From Pseudomonadota bacterium (GTDB taxonomy: Bacteria; Pseudomonadota; Gammaproteobacteria; Xanthomonadales; Xanthomonadaceae): a stretch of DNA of 16,236 bases. A model generated the notes under the pieces. It did no database searches. It was not told the origin of the DNA and worked only from the letters and a program-made list of their open reading frames with translations. This document shows, one piece after another, positions 1-7,490 of this stretch. The stretch is taken from positions 1 through 16,236 of the forward strand of contig JAEWZE010000234.1 of NCBI GenBank assembly GCA_023395465.1, read 5' to 3'. Numbering within the stretch: position 1 is the first letter of the stretch; each line of letters opens with the position of its first letter. Both the position numbers and the translations under genes were made by a program.

Positions 1-830
1 ACGTAGGGCACGGCGCCCTCGTCGCTCGTCTCGCCATTCGGCGAGAACGGATTGCGGCCGCGGGTAATCACGTTTTCTGCGCCCACGGTGAGCTGGCCGC
101 TCCACGGGGTGCGCCAGGTGACGCCAAGGCCCAGGCCCTCGAAGCGGGGCTGGCCGGGGGTTTCGATGACGCGGCCGATCACGTTGGCGCTGAAGGCGCC
201 ATAGCCGCCGCCGACCGTGAGGCTCTTGCTGCTCCAGCGGTCGCTGATGTCGGCAGGCGCCTCGGCGTAGGGGATCAGCGTGGCCTTGGCCACGGTCCCG
301 GCGATGGTGACGTAGGCGGCGTCGCCAATGTTCTTCTGGGCGAAGACGGTCAGGTCGTTGAGATCGAGCTCCTGGCCGCCCTGCTGTGCATCGCGCGTCA
401 GCCAGACCGGCAGGCTCTGGCTGCCCTGGCCCAGGCTGACGCCGAAACCGCCGCCGGGCCGGTGGAATGCGGCCGTGGCGCTGGCGCGGTGATTGCCCTC
501 GGACCCGCCCACGGAGGCCAGCTGGCAATGGTCGACCAGGCTGCTGACGGCGCTGAACACGCCGCTGCGCTGGTTGCACAGCAGGGCCAGCGAGTTGCCC
601 GACTCCAGCCCGAAGGTGGCGTCGAGCGAACTGGCGCCGGAGCGCCAGCGGGCGCCGGCGTGGTTGCCTTCGCTGGTGGGTTCGAGCAGGAGGTAGGCCT
701 GCACCTTGCCGCTGCTGTGGTCGACGACCGGAAGCACCGTCTGGTCACGCTTGACCTGCGCATGCGCGCCCGCTGCGAAGCCGAGGGCCAGCAGGAGGGC
801 GGTCATCAGTCGGGCAGGGCGGCGTGACAT
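1..830 (-). CDS. Exported, probably outer-membrane beta-strand-rich protein, unknown function (3' end off window)
   Basis: An open frame of 276 codons runs from ATG at 830 off the left edge without a stop. Residues 1-24 form a signal peptide: basic MSRRPAR, then a hydrophobic stretch ending GAHA before Q25. The mature part has two cysteines (about 85 and 102) that could form a disulphide. The visible C-terminal part alternates hydrophobic and polar residues with many Gly, Trp and Tyr (for example VGGGYGAFSANVIGR and GLGVTWRTPWSGQLTVG), as in outer-membrane beta-barrel strands. I cannot name a family; TonB-receptor-like end strands are one possibility, but the protein is far too short to be a receptor. 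An in-frame ATG at 806 is an alternative start, though it shortens the basic n-region. An in-frame TAG just upstream of 830 rules out a longer protein. It has its own promoter (885-913) and no strong Shine-Dalgarno sequence. Confidence 0.8.
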   Translation of the reverse strand, partial: MSRRPARLMTALLLALGFAAGAHAQVKRDQTVLPVVDHSSGKVQAYLLLEPTSEGNHAGARWRSGASSLDATFGLESGNSLALLCNQRSGVFSAVSSLVDHCQLASVGGSEGNHRASATAAFHRPGGGFGVSLGQGSQSLPVWLTRDAQQGGQELDLNDLTVFAQKNIGDAAYVTIAGTVAKATLIPYAEAPADISDRWSSKSLTVGGGYGAFSANVIGRVIETPGQPRFEGLGLGVTWRTPWSGQLTVGAENVITRGRNPFSPNGETSDEGAVPY

Positions 831-884
831 GTTGGGCTATCGACCCGCGAGCGGGGCTGGAGTTCCTTCTCGGTCCGGGAAACG

Positions 885-913
885 ATGCTAGCGCATTTAT
901 GTTTATTTAACAA
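885..913 (-). promoter_or_regulatory. Sigma70-type promoter for the exported protein gene at the left edge
   Basis: Read on the minus strand, TTGTTA (908-913, 4/6 to TTGACA) is followed by exactly 17 bases and then TAGCAT (885-890, 4/6 to TATAAT). The spacer is an AT-rich island in otherwise very GC-rich DNA. The -10 lies 54 bases before the ATG at 830, so the mRNA should have a leader of about 45 bases. It sits in the short gap after the hslO stop. Seen in sequence; activity is inferred. Confidence 0.55.
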
Positions 914-939
914 TCATCCCGCACAACCTACCTGCACCG

Positions 940-1851
940 CTACTGAACGCGGTCGGGGGCGGCCGTGTCCGGCTGCGGCGCGGAGAGCAGTTCCTCGACT
1001 TCCGGGCCGGTGAATTCATGGCGTTGCCCGCAGAATTCGCAGCGGATCCGGGCCGCGCCATCGATCACCGAGGCGCGCGCCTCGTCCGGACCCAGGCTGC
1101 GCAGCATGCCTGCCACCCGTTCGCGCGAGCACGAACAGCCGAACGCCAGCGCACGCCCGCCCAGGGACTGCACGCCTTCCTCGTGGAACAGGCGCGCCAG
1201 CAGGGTCTCGCCGGGGGTATCGAGCAGTTCGGCCGGGGCGAGCGTGTCGAACAGCGCGCCGGCGCGGGTCCAGCCGTCGGCGTCGCCCTCGTCGCCCGGC
1301 AGCTTCTGCAGCATCAGGCCGGCGGCGCGGTCCTGGTCGGCCGCCAGCAGCAGGCGGGTCGGCAACTGTTCGGACTGGCGGAAGTAGTCCTCGAACGCAC
1401 CGTCCAGCGAATCCGACTCCAGCGGCACCAGCCCCTGGTAGCGCGCGGGATCGCGCCCGTGCCGCCCCGGGTTCTCGATGGTGATGGCGAGCAGGGCGCC
1501 GTTGCCGAGTTCGCGCAGGTCGCGCGAGACCGGCGTGGAGTCGTCCTCGGACAGCTGCGCGATCGCACGCAGCGTGCCGGACGCCGTGCACTCGGCGAAC
1601 AGCGCGCGCAGCCGGTGCTGGCCGCGCAACTGCACCGACAGCCGCCCCTCCACCTTGGCGTGGCCGGTGAACAGGACCGACGCGGCGACCGCTTCGCCGA
1701 GCAGCTCTGCCACCGCGGCGGGATAGTCGTCGCGGCTGCGGATCGGCTGCCAGGCCTGTTCCAGGTGCACGTGCACGCCGCGCACGCCGGCGCCGGGCAG
1801 GAGGAACCGGGTCAGCCGGTCGCTGGCCGCGGGATCAGGGGAATCGGTCAT
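940..1851 (-). CDS. hslO: Hsp33 redox-regulated molecular chaperone
   Basis: 303 residues. Hsp33 is a cytosolic holdase switched on by oxidative stress together with unfolding. The reduced, inactive protein binds zinc through four C-terminal cysteines. They are visible here as C239-S-C241 and C271-E-F-C274, the family's CxC...CxxC arrangement, which form disulphides on activation. The N-terminal substrate-binding domain is recognisable (AVAELLGEAVAASVLF, and the QLRG and GNGALLAITI segments). Length is close to the usual 290-300. The start at 1851 (MTDSPDP) is chosen because the frame stays open far upstream, antisense to mtgA, but the sequence before this ATG is low-complexity Arg/Gln/Pro text unlike Hsp33. 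It diverges from mtgA with an 84-base gap, and neither gene shows a convincing promoter there. Confidence 0.95.
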   Translation of the reverse strand: MTDSPDPAASDRLTRFLLPGAGVRGVHVHLEQAWQPIRSRDDYPAAVAELLGEAVAASVLFTGHAKVEGRLSVQLRGQHRLRALFAECTASGTLRAIAQLSEDDSTPVSRDLRELGNGALLAITIENPGRHGRDPARYQGLVPLESDSLDGAFEDYFRQSEQLPTRLLLAADQDRAAGLMLQKLPGDEGDADGWTRAGALFDTLAPAELLDTPGETLLARLFHEEGVQSLGGRALAFGCSCSRERVAGMLRSLGPDEARASVIDGAARIRCEFCGQRHEFTGPEVEELLSAPQPDTAAPDRVQ

Positions 1852-1935
1852 CGGGTTCGCTTCGTACGGGCGGGGCGTGGTCGAATAGTGCGGGCGCAAA
1901 TGTCGCGCCGGAGTCGAGATTGGGGCGAACAGACC

Positions 1936-2694
1936 ATGCCGCAAGCCTTGCCGGGAGGCACCCCGACCGAACCCGCCACGCGGCCACGCAGGCGCTGGCT
2001 GCGCCGGCTGCTGCTGTTGCCGCTGTGGCTGCTGCTGTTCACGGTGCTGCAGGTGCTCGCGCTGCGCTTCGTGGACCCGCCGTTTTCCGCGTTCATGGCG
2101 ATCCGCCAGGTCGAGGCCTGGATGCAGGGCGAAGGCGGCTACCGGACCGCCCATGACTGGCGGGACCTCGAGGACATGGCGCCGTCGCTGCCGGTCGCGC
2201 TGATCGCGGCCGAGGACCAGAACTTCGCGATCCACTCCGGCTTCGACCTGCGCGCGATCGAGCAGGCCCGCAAGCGCAACGAGCGCGGCGGGCGCCTGCG
2301 CGGCGGCAGCACGATCAGCCAGCAGCTGGCGAAGAACCTGTTCCTGTGGCAGGGCTCGAGTCCGCCCTCCCGCTGGCTGCGCAAGGGCGTCGAGACCTGG
2401 TACACGGTGCTGCTCGAAACGCTCTGGCCGAAGCGCCGGATCCTGGAGGTCTATGCCAACGTCGCGGAGTTCGGCGACGGGGTGTACGGAGCGCAGGCCG
2501 CGGCGCGCACCTTCTTCGGCCGCGACGCGTCCGCGCTGGCTACGGCCCAGAGCGCGCGACTGGCGGCGGTCCTGCCGAGTCCCAAACGCTACAGCGCGGC
2601 CAACCCCGGCCCCTACGTCCAGCGGCGCACGCGTGCGATCGAGCGCAACATGCGCCAGATCGGCGGAACGTCCTATCTCGACGCGCTGGATTGA
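1936..2694 (+). CDS. mtgA: Monofunctional biosynthetic peptidoglycan glycosyltransferase (GT51)
   Basis: 252 residues. MtgA polymerises lipid II into glycan strands at the periplasmic face of the inner membrane and lacks a transpeptidase domain. A basic stretch (RPRRRWLRR) precedes one transmembrane helix at about residues 24-45. GT51 motifs follow in order: ALIAAEDQNF (catalytic Glu93), GGSTISQQLAKN (123-134), and the ILEVYANVAEFG segment with the second conserved Glu. Length matches the family (about 230-250). The start at 1936 gives a typical short cytoplasmic tail; an in-frame ATG at 1900 would add 12 residues and cannot be excluded. No strong ribosome-binding site is visible, only GGGGCGAA about 9 bases upstream. 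The next plus-strand gene starts 52 bases after the stop. Confidence 0.94.
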   Translation: MPQALPGGTPTEPATRPRRRWLRRLLLLPLWLLLFTVLQVLALRFVDPPFSAFMAIRQVEAWMQGEGGYRTAHDWRDLEDMAPSLPVALIAAEDQNFAIHSGFDLRAIEQARKRNERGGRLRGGSTISQQLAKNLFLWQGSSPPSRWLRKGVETWYTVLLETLWPKRRILEVYANVAEFGDGVYGAQAAARTFFGRDASALATAQSARLAAVLPSPKRYSAANPGPYVQRRTRAIERNMRQIGGTSYLDALD

Positions 2695-2733
2695 GCTTCG
2701 CCAAGGCCGGCACGAAACCGCGCCCGCCTCGGC

Positions 2734-2739
2734 TACGAT
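2734..2739 (+). promoter_or_regulatory. Possible -10 box giving a leaderless glycosyltransferase mRNA
   Basis: TACGAT (4/6 to TATAAT) lies 7 bases before the ATG at 2747, so transcription would start at or beside the start codon. There is no Shine-Dalgarno sequence before this ATG, which fits. No good -35 is seen 16-18 bases upstream, so this remains weak. Confidence 0.3.
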
Positions 2740-2746
2740 GCGCGCC

Positions 2747-3775
2747 ATGAGCCATGACCTGCTGACCATCGTCATTGCCGCGCGGGACGAAGCCCAGGCG
2801 CTGCCGCTGCTGCACGTGCGCCTGGCGCGGGTGCTCGATGCGCTGGCGGATGACCATGTGGAAGGGCGGATCCTGTACGTGGACGATGGCAGCCGCGACG
2901 GCACCTGGGACGTGATGCGCGGCCTGGCCAATGGCGACCGTCGCGTCGCGCTGCTGCGGCTGTCGCGCAACTTCGGCAAGGAGGCGGCGCTGACCGCCGG
3001 CCTCGACCAGGTCGAGGAAGGGGCGGCGATCATCCTCGACGCCGATGGGCAGGACCCGCCGGAACTGCTGCCGCGTTTCGTGGCGCTCTGGCGGCAGGGC
3101 TACGACGATGTCTACGGCATGCGCGAACAGCGCGATGGCGAGGGCTGGCTCAAGCGCGCCAGCGCGCATGTCTTCTACCGCGTGATCCAGCGGCTGTCGC
3201 GAACGCCCATTCCGACCGACACCGGCGATTTCCGCCTGCTGTCGCCGCGCGCGCTGGCGGCCTTGCGGCAGTTGCGCGAGCGCCACCGGTTCATGAAGGG
3301 GCTGTTCGGCTGGATCGGCTACAACCGCGTCGCGCTGCCCTACCGGCGCGAGGCGCGCGTGGCCGGGCACAGCAAGTTCAACCTGTGGAAGTTGTGGAAC
3401 TTCGCGCTCGAGGGCATCACCAGCTTCTCGACCGCACCGCTGCGGCTGGCCACCTACCTGGGCCTTTTCGTGGCGCTGCTCGCCTTCGCGTACGCGCTCA
3501 TGATCGTGACCAAGGCGCTGTTCTACGGCGATCCCGTGGCGGGCTGGCCGACGATGATGTCGGTGATCCTGTTCCTGGGCGGCGTGCAGCTGGTGGCGCT
3601 GGGCCTGATCGGCGAATACCTGGGCCGGCTGTACGAGGAGTCCAAGCAGCGCCCGCTGTACCTGGTCGAGGACTGGCGTCCCACGCCCGCCGGAGTATGC
3701 TCGGCCGCATCGCAGCCATCGGGAGGGAAGCGCCATGCGTACGGTGCGTCAACTGCTGGAAGCCAAGACGCCTGA
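2747..3775 (+). CDS. GT2 membrane glycosyltransferase, GtrB/polyprenyl-phosphate hexose synthase-like
   Basis: 342 residues. Proteins of this type move a sugar from a nucleotide donor to undecaprenyl (or dolichyl) phosphate at the cytoplasmic face. The GT-A domain shows LTIVIAARDE at the N-terminus, YVDDGSRDGT (about 44-53), the metal-binding DADGQDPPE (98-106) and the TGDFRLLSP acceptor segment (159-167). Two hydrophobic segments (about 230-256 and 270-289) then form the membrane hairpin of GtrB/YfdH/DPM-type enzymes. The ATG at 2747 is preferred because LTIVI then starts at the usual distance; ATG 2738 would add three residues. The last 30 residues (after YLVEDWRP) look unconserved and overlap the next gene by 41 bases. 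Sugar and acceptor cannot be read from sequence, and no flippase neighbour is visible. Confidence 0.88.
   Translation: MSHDLLTIVIAARDEAQALPLLHVRLARVLDALADDHVEGRILYVDDGSRDGTWDVMRGLANGDRRVALLRLSRNFGKEAALTAGLDQVEEGAAIILDADGQDPPELLPRFVALWRQGYDDVYGMREQRDGEGWLKRASAHVFYRVIQRLSRTPIPTDTGDFRLLSPRALAALRQLRERHRFMKGLFGWIGYNRVALPYRREARVAGHSKFNLWKLWNFALEGITSFSTAPLRLATYLGLFVALLAFAYALMIVTKALFYGDPVAGWPTMMSVILFLGGVQLVALGLIGEYLGRLYEESKQRPLYLVEDWRPTPAGVCSAASQPSGGKRHAYGASTAGSQDA
3721..3727 (+). promoter_or_regulatory. Shine-Dalgarno sequence of the CBS gene, inside the glycosyltransferase gene
   Basis: GGGAGGG lies 7 bases before the ATG at 3735 and is one of the best ribosome-binding sites in the window. It fixes the CBS start even though it lies within the upstream coding sequence, and implies independent initiation on a shared mRNA. 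Confidence 0.75.
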
Positions 3776-4163
3776 ACTGTTCGCCGTCGCCCCGGACGCA
3801 CCGGTCATCGATGCGATCCGGCTGATGGCGGCCAAGGGCATCGGCGCGGTGCTGGTGATGGACGGCTCCCGCCTGGTCGGGATCCTGTCCGAGCGCGACT
3901 ATGCGCGCAAAATCGTGCTCGAGGGGCGTTCGTCGAAGGACACCCCGGTCAGCGCGATCATGACCGCGCAGGTGATCGCCGTCGGCCCCGACCATGGCGT
4001 CCCGGGTTGCATGCAGCTGGTCACGCACAACCGGATCAGGCACCTGCCGGTGATCGAGCAGGGCGCGGTGGTGGGCATGATCTCGATCGGCGACCTCGTG
4101 GCCGCGGTGATCGAGGACCAGCAGCACGAACTCGACCAGCTGCAGCGCTACATCGCCGGCTGA
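3735..4163 (+). CDS. Small protein with two CBS domains
   Basis: 142 residues making one CBS pair (Bateman module) and little else: CBS1 about 10-65 (VAPDAPVIDAIRLMAAKGIGAVLVMD, LVGILSERDYARKIV), CBS2 about 73-132 (IMTAQVIAVGPDHGV, IRHLPVIEQGAVVGMISIGDLV). CBS pairs bind adenine nucleotides or SAM and usually regulate other proteins. The SERDYARK and SIGDLV pieces are the typical ends of each repeat, where ligand ribose/phosphate contacts fall in known structures. The partner here is unknown. The gene begins within the glycosyltransferase frame (41-base overlap, different frame), so the two are presumably cotranscribed. Its stop is 3 bases from the end of the convergent TonB-like gene, leaving no room for an intergenic terminator. 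Start is set by the strong Shine-Dalgarno at 3721-3727. Confidence 0.93.
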   Translation: MRTVRQLLEAKTPELFAVAPDAPVIDAIRLMAAKGIGAVLVMDGSRLVGILSERDYARKIVLEGRSSKDTPVSAIMTAQVIAVGPDHGVPGCMQLVTHNRIRHLPVIEQGAVVGMISIGDLVAAVIEDQQHELDQLQRYIAG

Positions 4164-4166
4164 GCG

Positions 4167-4592
4167 TCAGCGCGTGATGTCGTAGTGGAAGGGCATCCGG
4201 AATCGGACGACGACCGCTTGCCCGGACCGCCTCGCCGGCTCGAAACGCCAGTACTGCAGGGCGAACAGCGCATGTGCGCACATCTTTTCGTCTGCATCGG
4301 GTTCGGGTGAAGCGTCGCTGGCACGGCCGTCGACATCGATGCTGAAGCTCACATGGCAGCTGCCGGTCTTGCCGGACAACAGGCGGCTTGCCGGGTAGAT
4401 CGGCACGAAGGCTTCAAGCACCCGGGGCGGCGTGTCATAGGTGTCGGAGGACTGCCCGCCGAGTACGGTGTTGAGCTGCTCGATCTGCGGCGCCGTGAGG
4501 GGAGTCAGTTCCCGCGGAACGCGGTCGAGCGCGTGCGTCGCCGAGGCGAACGAGGCAAACAGGCAGGCGATGGCCAATGCGTTGCGGAACAT
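4167..4592 (-). CDS. Small secreted protein with a TonB C-terminal-type domain
   Basis: 141 residues. MFRNALAIACLFASFASATHA is a signal peptide (cut probably after about residue 21). Residues 75-138 resemble a stand-alone TonB C-terminal fold: CHVSFSIDVDGRASD, then a helix with CAHALFALQYWRFEPA, then VVVRFRMPFHYDI. Cys79 and Cys105 could pair in the periplasm. It lacks the membrane anchor and Pro-rich linker of a working TonB, so energy coupling is unlikely; such proteins are often labelled TonB family and have no proven role. The start is supported by AGGAGA (4601-4606 on the minus strand) about 8 bases upstream. The same frame runs on upstream through asmA antisense-type text, which is not real coding. 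It follows asmA by 53 bases on the same strand and may be cotranscribed. Confidence 0.82.
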   Translation of the reverse strand: MFRNALAIACLFASFASATHALDRVPRELTPLTAPQIEQLNTVLGGQSSDTYDTPPRVLEAFVPIYPASRLLSGKTGSCHVSFSIDVDGRASDASPEPDADEKMCAHALFALQYWRFEPARRSGQAVVVRFRMPFHYDITR

Positions 4593-4645
4593 GGGTCGCT
4601 TCTCCTGGCGGATGGATGGCGTCCGGTATTGTCGTGGATCGGCGC

Positions 4646-6604
4646 CTACTTCGCGTAATCGCCGCCGCAGTTGCTGTCCTCGCCCGGTCCCAGTTCCAGC
4701 GTGGCCAGCAATGCGGCCGGCGGCGCGATGCTGCCCAGTGCCAGGGCGAAGGCCCCGCGCAGCCCGAGGCGGGCGAAGTCGGGGCGGAAGCTGGGATCGG
4801 CGAAGGTTCCGCCCACGTGCAGGGGCGAGCGCAGGGCGAGGATGCTCCGGTCCTTGGGGCGCGGGCGCAGTTCCAGATCCAGGGTTTCTTCGCCCAGGTC
4901 GATCTGGCCCTTGCCTACGATGATGGTGTCGGTGGTGTCGAAGGCCAGCGCGCGCGAATCCATCACGCCCTGCTTGACGCCGAAATCGGCGAAGGCGCAA
5001 CGCACGGGCACCTTGCGGTCCTTGCCGATGAGGTACTTCACCGTCTCGTAGATGTCGATGCCGGCGAGTTCCACGAGCAGGTTGCTGATCTCGCCGCGGC
5101 CCATGCCGACAGCCACGTCGCCATCGGCGCTGGCCAGCATGGTCGCGACCGAATTGCCAGTGCCGGCGAGGTTGAAGCTGCCGGCCAGGCGGCCGACCGT
5201 GTCCTTGGCCAGTTCCACGTCAGGGAACAGCCGGGCCAGCTCGACCTGGCGAAGCGCGGCCTTGACCCGGGTGTGGATGGTGTCGCGACGCGCATCCATC
5301 CGGACGTCGGCGCGGATCTCGCCGCCGGCGACGCCGAAGTTGAGCGGGTCCAGGCGCAGCAGCCCGGCTTCCAGCAGCAGGTGCGCGTCCATGTCGTCGA
5401 TGGGCAGGTCCGGCGCGTTGATGCGGCGCGCGCGCAGGCGTACGTCCGCGTCCATCGAGCGCAGCTTGTGCAGCTGATAGGGGTGCGAAGGCAGGACCTT
5501 GCCGCGGGCGGCCTGTTCCGCGGCCTGGGCGGCGAGGGCGGGGTCGAGCTGCTCGCCCTCGGCGTCCGGGGCCGCGCCGACGAAGCCGGCGAGGTCGTCG
5601 AAGTCCAGGCGGTCGGATACCAGGTCGGCCTTGAAGAACAGGCGTTCGCCACCGGTGGTGACCGCGGCCGACCCGCCCAGGTCGCTCTGGCCGACCTTGC
5701 CGGTGAACGTGTCGTAGTGCCAGGTAGTGCCGTCGCGGGTCAGGCGGCCATCGACCGAGTAGGGCGGTGAATCCGGGAGCGCGAGGCCCAGCAGCGGATA
5801 CAGGTGGGCGAGGTTGCGGCCGGAGAGCGCGAACTGCACGTCGAAATCGCGCAGCCGGAACGGATCGATCAGACTGCCGCGCGCATGCGCGCGGGTGGCG
5901 CCCGCGCGCGCGCGCAGGTCGAGACGATAGGGACGTTCGGTGTCCTGCAGTTCGAGCGGCGATTCGGCGGTGCCTTCCAGGCTGAACTCGTTGCCGCTCC
6001 ACTCGCCGCTTCCCTCGAGCGCCATGGACGGCGCCGCGCCCGCCTTCGATGCTTCCTGGCTGGATAGCTCGATGTCGATGGCGGTCTCGCTGCGCGCATC
6101 CTCGAAGCGCAGGCGGCCCTCGTCGACCCACAGCCTGCGCAGCTGCAGCGGCTCGCCGCCGTCATCGTCGAAGCCGAAATCCCAGTTGCCCGGTCCGCCT
6201 TCGGGGCCGGTTTCCAGGCGCACATCGGGCCGCACCAGGCGCAGTTCGGGCAGGCGCAGCCTGCCGATGAGCAGCGGCCAGAACTCGAACTGCAGCACCA
6301 GCCGCTCGGTGGTGGCCATGTCCGCATGCGCCGACCACTCCGGGTTGCCCAGGCGCAGGCGGTCCGCGGTGACCGTGGTGACGCGGCCCAGGTCGACGTC
6401 GAGGTCGCCGGCAATCTCGAATTCGCGACCGGTGCGCGCTTCGACGACGGCCTCGACCGGCGGCTTGAACCAGTTCCAGTCCCAGAGCAACACCAGCAGC
6501 ACGAGCAGCGCGGCGATCACGCCCAGCACCGCCAACGTGCGTCGTGATGGCCGGCGAAACCGGATCGCGCTGCGCGCGTTGGGCGTTGGGGTGGGGCTGG
6601 ACAT
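4646..6604 (-). CDS. AsmA-family inner-membrane-anchored periplasmic protein
   Basis: 652 residues. AsmA-like proteins (AsmA, YhjG, TamB, YhdP) are anchored in the inner membrane and span the periplasm; several move or control phospholipids going to the outer membrane. Here a basic N-terminus (RFRRPSRR) precedes one transmembrane helix (about 24-42). Then comes the typical start of the AsmA domain (WFKPPVEAVVEARTGREFEIAGDLDVDLG in part, residues 45-73), with repeated beta segments such as LRLPELRLVRPDVRLE. The C-terminal third has the AsmA_2-like run GSFNLAGTGNSVATMLASADGDVAV, GRGEISNLLVE and LRSPLHVGGTFADPSFRPD (quoted in pieces). Length and layout resemble YhjG. The C-terminus is Gly/Asp-rich with one Cys (SNCGGDYAK). 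The start is the only one upstream of the helix; its ribosome-binding site is weak. Confidence 0.9.
   Translation of the reverse strand: MSSPTPTPNARSAIRFRRPSRRTLAVLGVIAALLVLLVLLWDWNWFKPPVEAVVEARTGREFEIAGDLDVDLGRVTTVTADRLRLGNPEWSAHADMATTERLVLQFEFWPLLIGRLRLPELRLVRPDVRLETGPEGGPGNWDFGFDDDGGEPLQLRRLWVDEGRLRFEDARSETAIDIELSSQEASKAGAAPSMALEGSGEWSGNEFSLEGTAESPLELQDTERPYRLDLRARAGATRAHARGSLIDPFRLRDFDVQFALSGRNLAHLYPLLGLALPDSPPYSVDGRLTRDGTTWHYDTFTGKVGQSDLGGSAAVTTGGERLFFKADLVSDRLDFDDLAGFVGAAPDAEGEQLDPALAAQAAEQAARGKVLPSHPYQLHKLRSMDADVRLRARRINAPDLPIDDMDAHLLLEAGLLRLDPLNFGVAGGEIRADVRMDARRDTIHTRVKAALRQVELARLFPDVELAKDTVGRLAGSFNLAGTGNSVATMLASADGDVAVGMGRGEISNLLVELAGIDIYETVKYLIGKDRKVPVRCAFADFGVKQGVMDSRALAFDTTDTIIVGKGQIDLGEETLDLELRPRPKDRSILALRSPLHVGGTFADPSFRPDFARLGLRGAFALALGSIAPPAALLATLELGPGEDSNCGGDYAK
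5903..5915. repeat. Alternating CG tract inside asmA
   Basis: Thirteen bases of uninterrupted alternating C and G inside the asmA reading frame, encoding an Arg/Ala stretch. Such tracts can form Z-DNA and can slip. The reading frame is intact here. Confidence 0.6.
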
Positions 6605-6681
6605 GGCGCCAGACTTGCGCGCGTCGCGTCATCCCTGCGCGAAAGCGATGCGAAGGGTTCAGTTTCGCGAGGCCCGCGTGG

Positions 6682-7377
6682 TCAGGGCTGGGGCACCACC
6701 TGGGCCAGCACCGCCACGTAGTGGCAGACGCTGCCGCCAATGCAGAACAGGTGCCAGATGGCGTGCGCGTAGGGCAGGGATTCGCGGTGGTAGAAGAACG
6801 TGCCCAGGGTGTAGAACGCGCCGCCAGCGATCAGCCAGCCGAAGGTCCAGGCGTCGAGCGTGGCCATCACCGGCTTGATCGCCACCAGGACCAGCCAGCC
6901 CATCGCCACGTAGATGAGCGTGGACAGCCGCTTGAAACGGCCGGTGTAGAACAGCTTGAACACCACGCCGGCCAGGGCCAGCGTCCAGATCGCGGCAAAC
7001 AGGCCCCAGCCCCAGGAGCCGCGCAGTCCGATCAGCGTGAAGGGGGTGTAGGTGCCGGCGATCAGGAGGTAGATCGCACAATGGTCGAAGACCTTGAGCC
7101 GGCCCTTGGCGACCGGATGCTGGATCGAGTGGTACAGCGTGGACGCCAGGTAGAGCAGCAGCAGGGTGACGCCGAACACGATGGCCGCGCCCAGCTGCCA
7201 GCCGTCGCCGTGGATCGCGGCCAGCGTGATCAGGACCGCGCCGCCGGCCAGCGCCGCGGCAGCGCCGAAGCCGTGGGTCAGCGCGCTGGCGACCTCGTCG
7301 CGCAGATGCGCAAGGCGTGCGGCGCGCCGGCGCGCGCGCACTGCGCGGAACTCGCTGTGGGGAGTGCTCACGTCCAT
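6682..7377 (-). CDS. Hemolysin III / TrhA family seven-helix membrane protein
   Basis: 231 residues with seven hydrophobic segments after a basic N-terminal tail. This family (PAQR-like, YqfA/TrhA/HlyIII) sits in the inner membrane; in E. coli it is tied to membrane-lipid and energy homeostasis, and the name hemolysin comes from a Bacillus protein. Diagnostic motifs: EVASALTHGFGA (Glu28, His35), STLYHS (His83), FDHCAIYLLIAGTYTPF (Asp98-His99), and AHAIWHLFCIGGSVCHY (His205, His209, His219). The His/Asp/Glu set is the presumed metal site shared with PAQR hydrolases. The start may be ATG 7377 or an in-frame GTG at 7371. It follows prfC on the same strand with a 113-base gap holding a hairpin. 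Confidence 0.92.
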   Translation of the reverse strand: MDVSTPHSEFRAVRARRRAARLAHLRDEVASALTHGFGAAAALAGGAVLITLAAIHGDGWQLGAAIVFGVTLLLLYLASTLYHSIQHPVAKGRLKVFDHCAIYLLIAGTYTPFTLIGLRGSWGWGLFAAIWTLALAGVVFKLFYTGRFKRLSTLIYVAMGWLVLVAIKPVMATLDAWTFGWLIAGGAFYTLGTFFYHRESLPYAHAIWHLFCIGGSVCHYVAVLAQVVPQP

Positions 7378-7410
7378 ACGTTACCGCATTGCCGCGGGGC
7401 GTGGGAGCGC

Positions 7411-7440
7411 CACCGGGCTGCGTTCACGGCTGGCCCGGTG
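7411..7440 (-). terminator. Strong hairpin downstream of prfC, possible terminator
   Basis: Perfect 8-base arms (CACCGGGC at 7411-7418 and GCCCGGTG at 7433-7440) enclose 14 bases, about 50 bases past the prfC stop. There is no T-run on either strand, so it is not a classical intrinsic terminator; it might protect the mRNA end or aid Rho-dependent ending. It also lies 34 bases upstream of the hemolysin-III start. Confidence 0.35.
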
Positions 7441-7490
7441 CCTGGGGTCGGGCGGCCCGGGACGTGGCGACGGCGCTCGCTTCGACGTCC

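Noticed and set aside
1018..1935. Plus-strand open frame leading into mtgA from 1018
   Set aside because: Antisense to hslO with low-complexity composition; real MtgA similarity begins only near 1936.
1852..3033. Long minus-strand extension of the hslO frame, which would give a 697-residue protein
   Set aside because: It is antisense to mtgA and the glycosyltransferase, and encodes Arg/Gln/Pro-rich text without family resemblance. High GC makes such open shadow frames common.
4577..5770. 397-residue plus-strand open frame across asmA
   Set aside because: Antisense shadow of AsmA; Gly/Ala/Arg/Val-biased, with no recognisable domain.
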